Below are positions 53,401 to 64,000 of a stretch of 64,000 nucleotides of DNA, piece after piece. Origin of the DNA: Hippophae tibetana. Its lineage: Eukaryota > Streptophyta > Magnoliopsida > Rosales > Elaeagnaceae. The position numbers and the translations under genes are program-made. How positions within the stretch are numbered: the stretch's first letter is position 1; each line of letters begins with the position of its first letter. The DNA lies in the NCBI GenBank assembly GCA_037013495.1, contig CM072810.1, positions 72,648,449 through 72,712,448 of the forward strand, read 5' to 3'. The notes under the pieces were generated by a model. The model did no database searches. It was not told where the DNA came from and saw nothing but the letters and a program-made list of their open reading frames with translations.

Positions 53401-54081
53401 TTGATATTCCAAATCTATCCATTGTGAAGGATCATGAGAATCTTTGTATGATCTATAGAATATTTGTTGGATATTGAGACATTTATAATAAGTTTCAACA
53501 CACTCTTGGATAGTAACTCAATCGCTTTTACGGTGGCATTGAAAAAACCGGAAGCAAAAAAAATGGAATAGGTGCGACGAAAGTTTTAAACTATCGGTTG
53601 GTCATCTAAACGTTGTAATTTGGTTTCCCAAAATAATATGCTTAGGAATCCATGCTCTGATTATAGGAATCTTTACAAGCTTCGAGTGGATTTATTATAT
53701 TAAAAGTTTCGACACCCTAGTCAAAAGTAGTGGCCGTGTGAAATTGGAACTCTAATTTATCAAATGTTCTTTTTCTAATACTGTAAAAAATACAAACCAT
53801 CTTCCTTTTCCTACAATTTGTTTTATGAAGAACAAAGATTGATTGAGCTTAGAAATAAAGATCAAGACTCAGAGACGGAGATTTAAAAAAGAACTACCAA
53901 ATTAAATCCACACACGAAATCAACATCAATAAGTCCGTAAAACCATAACCTTTTGACGCCAAACAATAATGATCACTCCCTTTGATGCGTCGAATCCAGG
54001 CATTCCATCGAGAACCCTTGGAAGAAATATACAAAGCTTGGTAAAAAATATATTTCATTAATTATACTAGTTCTTCCACCT
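50407..54081. repeat. Higher-order repeat E-F-G-H, second copy, about 3.67 kb
   Basis: Units are E (50407), F (51324), G (52247) and H (53164), in the same order as the preceding 3.67 kb. The E unit has gatgtatagaat and gataaaacggaagc as private changes; these open a 95-codon forward frame at 50711-50998 that exists in no other unit. The H unit has ataataagtttcaacac near 53487, unlike the first H. The two tetramers are therefore older than the B-C dimers of the left side. Confidence 0.85.
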
Positions 54082-57000
54082 TCAAAAGGTTGTTGTTTTC
54101 TTATATAAGCAACAAAACCCTAGATGTAATGCAACATTAGTAGGGATATTTAGTTGAGAAATGTGCTTAATCAATCCGTAAATAATTAAACCATAAAAAT
54201 ACATGTTATAAAAATTACAAATTAAATTCCACAATTCAGTATAAACAAAATCGAAAAACCTAAGTTGCACATAATTAAATAAAACAAAAATAATCGCTTC
54301 CAACATTAATCCTTCCATTTGATATTCCAAATCTATCCCTTGTTAAGGATCATGAGAATCTTTGTATGATCTATAGAATATTTTGTGGATATTGAGACAT
54401 TTATAATTTTTTTAAACACACTCTTAGATAGTAACTCAATCGCTCTTACGGTGGCATTGAAAAAATCGGAAGCAAAGAAAATGGAATAGGTGCGACGAAA
54501 ATTTTAAACTATCGGTAGGTCATGTAAACGGTATAATTTGGTTTCAAAAAATAATATGCTTAGGAATGCATGCTCTGATTATAGGAATCTTTACAAGCTT
54601 CGATTGGATTTATTATATTAAAAGTTTCGACACCCGAGTCAAAAGTAATGGCCGTGTAAAATTGGAACTCTGATTTATCAAATGTTCTTTTTTTAATATT
54701 GTAAAAAGTACAAACCATCTTCCTTTTCCTACAATTTGTTTTATGAAGAAATAAGATTGATTGAGCTTAGAAATAAAGATCAAGACTCAGAGACGGAGAT
54801 TTAAAAAAGAACTACGAAATTAAATCAACACACGAAAACAACATCAATAAGTCCCTAAAACCCCAACCTTTTGACGCCAAAAAATAATGATCACTCCCTT
54901 TGATGTGTCAAATCAAGGCATTCCATCGAGAACCCTTGGAGGAAATGTACAAAGCTTGGTAAAAAACATTTTCATCAATTATACTAGTTCTTCCTCCTTC
55001 AAAAGGTTGTTGTTTTCCTATATAAGCAACAAAACCCTAGATGTAATGCAACCTTAGTAGGGATATTTAGTTGTGAAATGTGCTTAATCAATCCGTAAAT
55101 AATTAAACCATAAAAATACATGTTAAAAAAATTACAAATTATATTCCACAATTTAGTATAAACAAAATCGAAAAACCTAAGTTGCACATAATTAAATAAA
55201 ACAAAAATATTCGCTTCCAACATTAATCCTTCCATTTGATATTCCAAATTTATCCCTTGTGAAGGATCATGAGAATCTTTGTATGATCTATAGAATATTT
55301 TTTGGATATTGAGACATTTATAATTTTTTTAAACACACTGTTGGATAGTAACTCAATCGTTGTGACGGTGGCATTGAAAAAACCGGAAGCAAAAAAAATG
55401 GAATAGGTGTGACGAAAATTTTAAACTATCGGTAGGTCGTCTAACCGGTGTAATTTGGTTTCAAAAAATAATATGCTTAGGAATCCATGCTCTGATTATA
55501 GGAATCTTTACAAGCTTCGATTGGATTTATTATATTAAAAGTTTCGACACCCGAGTCAAAAGTAATGGCCGTGTAAAATTGGAACTCTGATTTATCAAAT
55601 GTTCTTTTTTTAATACTGTAAAAAGTACAAACCCTCTACCTTTTCCTACAATTTGTTTTATGAAGAACAAAGATTGATTGAGGTTAGAAATAAAGATCAA
55701 GACTCAAAGACGGAGATTTAAAAAATAACTACGAAATTAAATCCACACACGAAAACAACATCAATAAGTCCGTAAAACCCCAACCTTTCGACGCCAAAAA
55801 ATAATGATCACTCCCTTTGATGTGTCGAATCCAGGCATTCCATCGAGAACCCTTGGAAGAAATGTACAAAGCTTGGTAGAAAACATGTTCATCAATTATA
55901 CTAGTTCTTCCTCCTTCAAAAGGTTGTTGTTTTCTTATATAAGCAACAAAACCCTAGATGTAATGCAACCTTAGTAGGGATATTTAGTTGGGAAATGTGC
56001 TTAATCAATCCGTAAATAATTAAAGCATAAAAATAGATGTTATAAATAAGACAAATTAAATTCCACAATTCAGAAGAATTAAACAAAATCGCAAAACCTA
56101 AGAGGCACATAATTAAATAAAACAAAAATATTTGCATCCAACATTAATCCTTCCATTAGATGTTCCAAATCTATCCCTTGTAAAGGATCATGAGAATCTT
56201 TGTATGATCTATAGAATATTTTTTGGATATTGAGACATTTATAATTTTTTTAAACACACTGTTGGATAGTAACTCAATCGTTGTGACGGTGGCATTGAAA
56301 AAACCGGAACCAAAAAATATGGAATAGGTGCGACGAAAATTTTAAACTATCGGTAGGTCGTGTAAACGGTGTAATTTGGTTTCAAAATATAATATGCTTA
56401 GGAATCCATGCTCTGATTATAGGAATCGTTACAATGTTCGATTGGATTTATTATATTAAAAGTTTCGACACCCGAATCAAAGGTAATAGCCGTGTAAAAT
56501 TGGAACTCTGATTTATCAAATGTTCTTTTTTTAATACTGTAAAAAGTACAAACCATCTTCCTTTTCCTACAATTTGTTTTATGAAGAACAAAGATTGATT
56601 GAGCTTAGAAATAAAGATCAAGACTCAGAGACGGAGATTTAAAAAAGAACTACGAAATTAAATCCACACATGAAAGCAACATCAATAAGTCCTTAAAACC
56701 CCAACCTTTTGACGCCAAAAAATAATGATCACTCCCTTTGATGTGTCGAATCCAGGCATTCCATCGAGAACCCTTGGAAGAAATGTACAAAGCTTGGTCA
56801 AAAACATTTTCATTAATTATACTAGTTCTTCCTCCTTCAAAAGGTTGTTGTTTTCTTATATAAGCAACAAAACCCTAGATGTAATTCAAACTTAGTAGGG
56901 ATATTTTGTTGTGAAATGTGCTTAATCAATCCATAAATAATTAATGCATAAAAATACATGTTATAAATTGGACAAATTAAATTCCACAACTCAGTAGAAA

Positions 57001-57754
57001 CAAAATCGCAAAACCTAAGACGCCCATAATTAAATAAAACAAAAATATTTGCTTCCAATATTAATCCTTCCATTTGATATTCCAAATCTATCCATTGTGA
57101 AGGATCATGAGAATTTTTGTATGATCTATAGAATATTTGTTCGATATTGAGACATTTATAATAATTTTCAACACACTCTTGGATAGTAACTCAATCGCTT
57201 TTACGGTGGCATTGAAAAAACCGGAAGCAAAAAAAATGGAATAGGTGCGACGAAAATTTTAAACTATCGGTAGGTCTTCTAAACGTTGTAATTTGGTTTC
57301 CAAAAATAATATGCTTAGGAATACATGCTCTGATTATAGGAATCTTTACAAGCTTCGATTGGATTTATTATATTAAAAGTTTCGACACCCGAGTCAAAAG
57401 TAGTGGCCGTGTGAAATTGGAACTCTGATTTATCAAATGTTCTTTTTCTAATACTGTAACAAGTACAAACCATCTTCCTTTTCCTACAATTTGTTTTATG
57501 AAGAACAAAGATTGATTGAGCTTAGAAATAAAGATCAAGACTCAGAGACGGAGATTTAAAAAAGAACTACGAAATTAAATCCACACACGAAAACAACATC
57601 AATGAGTCCGTAAAACCCCAACCTTTTGACGCCAAAAAATAATGATCACTCCCTTTGATGTGTCGAATCCAGGCATTCCATCGAGAACCCTTGGAAGAAA
57701 TATACAAAGCTTGGTAAAAAAACATTTTCATTAATTATACTAGTTCTTCCACCT
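54082..57754. repeat. Diverged mosaic run I-G-F-H
   Basis: The unit at 54082 (type I) is G-like in accataaaaatacatg but E-like in ataaaaattacaaattaa, with gttaaggatc near 54342. G follows at 54999, F at 55916 and H at 56837. The F unit carries tttgcatccaac, cattagatgttcc and caaaatataatatgc, which all recur in the F unit at 63262, 7346 bp (eight units) away. Confidence 0.83.
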
Positions 57755-60505
57755 TCAAAAGGTTGTTGTTTTCTTATATAAGCAACAAAACCCTAGATGT
57801 AATGCAACGTTAGTAGGGATATTTAGTTGTGAAATGTGCTTAATCAATCCGTAAATAATTAAAGCATAAAAATACATGTTATAAATATTACAAATTAAAT
57901 TCCACAATTCAGTAGAAACAAAATCGCAAAACCTAAGTTGCACAAAATTAAATGAAACAAAAATAATCGCTTCCAACATTAATCCTTCCATTTGATATTC
58001 CAAATCTATCCATTGTGAAGGATCATGAGAATCTTTGTATGATCTATAGAATATTTGTTCGATATTGAGACATTTATAATTTTTTTCAACACACTCTTGG
58101 ATAGTAACTCAATCGCTTTTACCGTGGCTTTCAAAAAACCGGAAGTAAAAAAAATGGAATAGGTGCGACGAAAATTTAAACTATCGGTAGGTGATCTAAA
58201 CGGTGTAATTTGGTTTCCAAAAATAATAGGCTTAGGAATCCATGCTATGATTATAGGAATCTTTACAAACTTCGATTGGATTTATTATATTAAAAGTTTC
58301 GACACCCGAGTCAAAAGTAATGGCCGTGTAAAATTGGAACTCTGATTTATGAAATGTTCTTTTTTTAATACTGTAACAAGTACAAACCATCTTCCTTTTC
58401 CTACAATTTGTTTTATGAAGAACAAAGATTGATTGAGCTTAGAAATAAAGATCAAGACTCAGAGACGGAGATTTAAAAAAGAACTACGAAATTAAATCCA
58501 CACACGAAAACAACATCAATGAGTCCGTAAAACCCCAACCTTTTGACGCCAAAAAATAATGATCACTCCCTTTGATGTGTCGAATCCAGGCATTCCATCG
58601 AGAACCCTTGGAAGAAATATACAAAGCTTGGTAAAAAAACATTTTCATTAATTATACTAGTTCTTCCACCTTCAAAAGGTTGTTGTTTTCTTATATAAGC
58701 AACAAAACCCTAGATGTAATGCAACGTTAGTAGGGATATTTAGTTGTGAAATGTGCTTAATCAATCCGTAAATAATTAAAGCATAAAAATACATGTTATA
58801 AATATTACAAATTAAATTCCACAATTCAGTAGAAACAAAATCGCAAAACCTAAGTTGCACAAAATTAAATGAAACAAAAATAATCGCTTCCAACATTAAT
58901 CCTTCCATTTGATATTCCAAATCTATCCATTGTGAAGGATCATGAGAATCTTTGTATGATCTATAGAATATTTGTTCGATATTGAGACATTTATAATTTT
59001 TTTCAACACACTCTTGGATAGTAACTCAATCGCTTTTACCGTGGCTTTCAAAAAACCGAAAGTAAAAAAAATGGAATAGGTGCGACGAAAATTTAAACTA
59101 TCGGTAGGTGATCTAAACGGTGTAATTTGGTTTCCAAAAATAATAGGCTTAGGAATCCATGCTATGATTATAGGAATCTTTACAAACTTCGATTGGATTT
59201 ATTATATTAAAAGTTTCGACACCCGAGTCAAAAGTAATGGCCGTATAAAATTGGAACTCCGATTTATCAAATGTTCTTTTTTTAATACTGTAACAAGTAC
59301 AAACCATCTTCCTTTTCCTACAATTTGTTTTATGAAGAACAAAGATTGATTGAGCTTAGAAATAAAGATCAAGACTCCGAGACGGAGATTTAAAAAAGAA
59401 CTACGAAATTAAATCCACACACGAAAACAACATCAATGAGTCCGTAAAACCCCAACCTTTTGACGCCAAAAAATAATGATCATTCCCTTTGATGTGTCGA
59501 ATCCAGGCATTCCATCGAGAACCCTTGGAAGAAATATACAAAGCTTGGTAAAAAAACATTTTCATTAATTATACTAGTTCTTCCACCTTCAAAAGGTTGT
59601 TGTTTTCTTATATAAGCAACAAAACCCTAGATGTAATGCAACGTTAGTAGGGATATTTAGTTGTGAAATGTGCTTAATCAATCCGTAAATAATTAAAGCA
59701 TAAAAATACATGTTATAAATATTACAAATTAAATTCCACAATTCAGTCGAAACAAAATCGCAAAACCTAAGTTGCACAAAATTAAATGAAACAAAAATAA
59801 TCGCTTCCAACATTAATCCTTCCATTTGATATTCCAAATCTATCCATTGTGAAGGATCATGAGAATCTTTGTATGATCTATAGAATATTTGTTCGATATT
59901 GAGACATTTATAATTTTTTTCAACACACTCTTGGATAGTAACTCAATCGCTTTTACCGTGGCTTTCAAAAAACCGGAAGTAAAAAAAATGGAATAGGTGC
60001 GACGAAAATTTAAACTATCGGTAGGTGATCTAAACGGTGTAATTTGGTTTCCAAAAATAATAGGCTTAGGAATCCATGCTATGATTATAGGAATCTTTAC
60101 AAACTTCGATTGGATTTATTATATTAAAAGTTTCGACACCCGAGTCAAAAGTAATGGCCGTGTAAAATTGGAACTCTGATTTATGAAATGTTCTTTTTTT
60201 AATACTGTAACAAGTACAAACCATCTTCCTTTTCCTACAATTTGTTTTATGAAGAACAAAGATTGATTAAGCTTAGAAATAAAGATCAAGACTCAGAGAC
60301 GGAGATTTAAAAAAGAACTACAAAATTAAATCCACACACGAAAACAACATCAATGAGTCCGTAAAACCCCAACCTTTTGACGCCAAAAAATAATGATCAC
60401 TCCCTTTGATGTGTCGAATCCAGGCATTCCATCGAGAACCCTTGGAAGAAATATACAAAGCTTGGTAAAAAAACATTTTCATTAATTATACTAGTTCTTC
60501 CACCT
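57755..60505. repeat. J-type satellite block, three 917-bp units
   Basis: Type J is marked by gcaacgttagtagg, ttgcacaaaattaaatg, tttgttcgatattg, accgtggctttc, ggaagtaaaaaaaatgg, ggtgatctaaacgg and aataggcttagg. Units at 57755, 58672 and 59589 are nearly identical to each other although they lie inside the diverged zone. This indicates a local, recent amplification. The second copy has ccgaaagtaaa and ccgtataaaa as private changes. Confidence 0.9.
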
Positions 60506-61427
60506 TCAAAAGGTTGTTGTTTTCTTATATAAGCAACAAAACCCTACATGTAATGCAACCTTAGTAGGGATATTTAGTTGTGAAATGTTCTTAATCAATC
60601 CGTAAATAATTAAAGCATAAAAATAGATGTTATAAATAAGACAAATTAAATTCCACAATTCAGAAGAATTAAACAAAATCGCAAAACCTAAGAGGCACAT
60701 AATTAAATAAAACAAAAATATTTGCTTCCAACATTAATCCTTCCATTTGATATTCCAAATCTATCCCTTGTGAAGGATCATGAGAATCTTTGTATGATCT
60801 ATAGAATATTTTTTGGATATTGAGACATTTATAATTTTTTTAAACACACTGTTGGATAGTAACTCAATCGTTGTGACGGTGGCATTGAAAAAACCGGAAG
60901 CAAAAAAAATGGAATAGGTGCGACGAAAATTTTAAACTATCGGTAGGTCGTCTAAACGGTGTAATTTGGTTTCAAAAAATAATATGCTTCGGAATCCATG
61001 CTCTGATTATAGGAATCTTTACAAGCTTCGATTGGATTTATTATATTAAAAGTTTCGACACCCGAGTCAAAAGTAATGGCCGTGTAAAATTGGAACTCTG
61101 ATTTATCAAATGTTCTTTTTTTAATATTGTAAAAAGTACAAACCATCTTCCTTTTCCTACAATTTGTTTTATGAAGAACAAAGATTGATTGAGCTTAGAA
61201 ATAAAGATCAAGACTCAGAGACGGAGATTTAAAAAAGAACTACGAAATTAAATCCACACACGAAAACAACATCAATGAGTCCGTAAAACCCCAACCTTTT
61301 GACGCCAAAAAATAATGATCACTCCCTTTGATGTGTCGAATCCAGGCATTCCATCGAGAACCCTTGGAAGAAATATACAAAGCTTGGTAAAAAAACATTT
61401 TCATTAATTATACTAGTTCTTCCACCT
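60506..61427. repeat. F-type satellite unit within the J block, 922 bp
   Basis: It has F markers ggcacataatt, cactgttggat, cgttgtgacgg and gtcgtctaaacgg. It is one of two units I noticed with a damaged telo-box, reading AAACCCTAC at 60539-60547. Private cttcggaatcc occurs near 60989. Confidence 0.88.
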
Positions 61428-63261
61428 TCAAAAGGTTGTTGTTTTCTTATATAAGCAACAAAACCCTAGATGTAATGCAACGTTAGTAGGGATATTTAGT
61501 TGTGAAATGTGCTTAATCAATCCGTAAATAATTAAAGCATAAAAATACATGTTATAAATATTACAAATAAAATTCCACAATTCAGTCGAAACAAAATCGC
61601 AAAACCTAAGTTGCACAAAATTAAATGAAACAAAAATAATCGCTTCCAACATTAATCCTTCCATTTGATATTCCAAATCTATCCATTGTGAAGGATCATG
61701 AGAATCTTTGTATGATCTATAGAATATTTGTTCGATATTGAGACATTTATAATTTTTTTCAACACACTCTTGGATAGTAACTCAATCGCTTTTACCGTGG
61801 CTTTCAAAAAACCGGAAGTAAAAAAAATGGAATAGGTGCGACGAAAATTTAAACTATCGGTAGGTGATCTAAACGGTGTAATTTGGTTTCCAAAAATAAT
61901 AGGCTTAGGAATCCATGCTATGATTATAGGAATCTTTACAAGCTTCGATTGGATTTATTATATTAAAAGTTTCGACACCCGAGTCAAAAGTAATGGCCGT
62001 GTAAAATTGGAACTCTGATTTATCAAATGTTCTTTTTTTAATATTGTAAAAAGTACAAACCATCTTCCTTTTCCTACAATTTGTTTTATGAAGAACAAAG
62101 ATTGATTGAGCTTAGAAATAAAGATCAAGACTCAGAGACGGAGATTTAAAAAAGAACTACGAAATTAAATCCACACACGAAAACAACATCAATGAGTCCG
62201 TAAAACCCCAACCTTTTGACGCCAAAAAATAATGATCACTCCCTTTGATGTGTCGAATCCAGGAATTCCATCGAGAACCCTTGGAAGAAATATACAAAGC
62301 TTGGTAAAAAAACATTTTCATTAATTATACTAGTTCTTCCACCTTCAAAAGGTTGTTGTTTTCTTATATAAGCAACAAAACCCTAGATGTAATGCAACGT
62401 TAGTAGGGATATTTAATTGTGAAATGTGCTTAATCAATCCGTAAATAATTAAAGCATAAAAATACATGTTATAAATATTACAAATTAAATTCCACAATTC
62501 AGTAGAAACAAAATCGCAAAACCTAAGTTGCACAAAATTAAATGAAACAAAAATAATCGCTTCCAACATTAATCCTTCCATTTGATATTCCAAATCTATC
62601 CATTGTGAAGGATCATGAGAATCTTTGTATGATCTATAGAATATTTGTTCGATATTGAGACATTTATAATTTTTTTCAACACACTCTTGGATAGTAACTC
62701 AATCGCTTTTACAGTGGCTTTCAAAAAACCGGAAGTAAAAAAAATGGAATAGGTGCGACGAAAATTTAAACTATCGGTAGTTGATCTAAACGGTGTAATT
62801 TGGTTTCCAAAAATAATAGGCTTAGGAATCCATGCTATGATTATAGGAATCTTTACAAGCTTCGATTGGATTTATTATATTAAAAGGTTTGACACCCGAG
62901 TCAAAAGTAATGGCCGTGTAAAATTGGAACTCTGATTTATCAAATGTTATTTTTTTAATATTGTAAAAAGTACAAACCATCTTCCTTTTCCTACAATTTG
63001 TTTGATGAAGAACAAAGATTGAATGAGCTTAGAAATAAAGATCAAGACTCAGAGACGGAGATTTAAAAAAGAACTACGAAATTAAATCCACACACGAAAA
63101 CAACATCAATAAGTCCGCAAAACCCCAACCTTTTGACGCCAAAAAATAATGATCACTCCCTTTGATGTGTCGAATCCAGGCATTCCATCGAGAACCCTTG
63201 GAAGAAATATACAAAGCTTGGTAAAAAAACATTTTCATTAATTATACTAGTTCTTCCTCCT
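61428..63261. repeat. J-type satellite block, two 917-bp units
   Basis: Units at 61428 and 62345 are type J and resume the run interrupted by the F unit. The second has aaaggtttgacacc near 62883, ggtagttgatc near 62777 and tgttatttttttaat near 62946. The J-F-J order shows that amplification did not act on J alone, or that F was placed there by conversion or exchange. Confidence 0.9.
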
Positions 63262-64000
63262 TCAAAAGGTTGTTGTTTTCTTATATAAGCAACAAAACCC
63301 TAGATGTAATGCAACCTTAGTAGGGATATTTAGTTGTGAAATGTGCTTAATCAATCCGTAAATAATTAAAGCATAAAAATAGATGTTATTAATAAGACAA
63401 ATTAAATTCCACAATTCAGAAGAATTAAACAAAATCGCAAAACCTAAGAGGCACATAATTAAATAAAACAAAAATATTTGCATCCAACATTAATCCTTCC
63501 ATTAGATGTTCCAAATCTATCCCTTGTGAAGGATCATGAGAATCTTTGTATGATCTATAGAATATTTTTTGGATATTGAGACATTTATAATTTTTTTAAA
63601 CACACTGTTGGATAGTAACTCAATCGTTGTGACGGTGGCATTGAAAAAACCGGAACCAAAAAATATGGAATAGGTGCGACGAAAATTTTAAACTATCGGT
63701 AGGTCGTGTAAACGGTGTAATTTGGTTTCAAAATATAATATGCTTAGGAATCCATGCTCTGATTATAGGAATCTTTACAAGGTTCGATTGGATTTATTAT
63801 ATTAAAAGTTTCGACACCCGAGTCAAAGGTAATAGCCGTGTAAAATTGGAACTCTGATTTATCAAATGTTCATTTTTTAAAATTGTAAAAAGTAAAAACC
63901 ATCTTCCTTTTCCTACAATTTGTTTTATGAAGAACAAAGATTGATTGAGCTTAGAAATAAAGATCAAGACTCAGAGACAGAGATTTAAAAAAGAACTACG
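63262..64000. repeat. F-type satellite unit, cut by the window end
   Basis: The F marker ggcacataatt is present together with the private set tttgcatccaac, cattagatgttcc and caaaatataatatgc shared with the F unit at 55916. It also has ttattaataagac, an A-type feature, so it is mosaic. The unit continues beyond the window. Confidence 0.9.

Larger units (their letters stand above)
1..64000. repeat. Continuous ~0.92-kb satellite DNA array, about 69.5 units
   Basis: The anchor motif tcaaaaggttgttg and its surroundings recur at 742, 1663, 2584, 3505 and onward to 63262, with spacings of 921 or 917 bp in most cases and 916, 918, 922 or 923 in a few. All copies have the same orientation. No spacing departs from one unit length (or a clean multiple where a short frame is lost), so no foreign insertion of noticeable size exists. 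Base composition is AT-rich, about one third G+C in the lines I counted. The array is cut by both window edges, so its true length is unknown. Long head-to-tail arrays like this are typical of eukaryotic centromeric, pericentromeric or subtelomeric heterochromatin. The specific family is not one I can name. Confidence 0.98.

Noticed and set aside
1..64000. 5S or 45S rDNA, or histone-type tandem gene array
   Set aside because: No 5S internal control region, no 18S, 5.8S or 25S signature and no histone-like frame appear in the unit.
1..64000. CRISPR array or bacterial repeat region
   Set aside because: The unit is about 0.92 kb with no short repeat/unique spacer alternation; the sequence is eukaryotic-type satellite DNA.

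Overview
The whole 64 kb window is one uninterrupted tandem array of a long satellite repeat. The basic unit is about 0.92 kb (mostly 921 or 917 bp, overall range 916 to 923 bp), AT-rich at roughly two thirds A+T by eye, and all copies lie head to tail in one orientation. About 69.5 units are present and the array runs off both ends. I see no protein-coding gene, rRNA, tRNA, CRISPR array, transposon or unique-sequence island. Every stretch is accounted for by a repeat unit. Unit positions below are anchored on the motif tcaaaaggttgttg (first at 742).

Organism: megabase-style satellite DNA of this kind means a eukaryotic nuclear genome. Nearly every unit carries AAACCCTAG (the plant telo-box, matching the TTTAGGG telomere repeat) 5 bp after TATATAAG. 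Many units also carry AGGCCCA (TGGGCC, plant site II, on the other strand). This favours a plant, but it is an inference from short motifs. The array could be centromeric, pericentromeric or subtelomeric; the sequence alone does not decide.

Layout: units fall into subfamilies that I name by diagnostic bases. Types A, B, C and D fill 1-41.2 kb and E to J fill 41.2-64 kb. The left part is very homogeneous. Runs of near-identical 921-bp A units (1-5.3, 6.3-10.9, 12.7-15.5 and 21.9-28.3 kb) alternate with 1838-bp B-C dimers (15.5-21.0 and 32.0-38.5 kb). A rare D unit marks the passage from B/C back to A at 21.0, 30.2 and 38.5 kb, and a fourth D sits at 5.3 kb. The right part is more diverged and mosaic. 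It holds a tetramer E-F-G-H of about 3.67 kb in two consecutive copies (46.7-54.1 kb), a 5518-bp-offset duplication (41.2 and 46.7 kb), and a young expansion of 917-bp J units (57.8-63.3 kb).

How it works together: there is no gene network. The picture is of satellite evolution by unequal exchange, segmental duplication and local amplification. It has a recently homogenised left side and an older right side. A small promoter-like TATA/telo-box module and a roughly 90-bp internal block are kept far better than the rest of the unit. The 69-118 residue reading frames repeated in the units are judged non-coding. I found no clearly novel biological system; the points of interest are the higher-order repeat architecture and the conserved sub-blocks.
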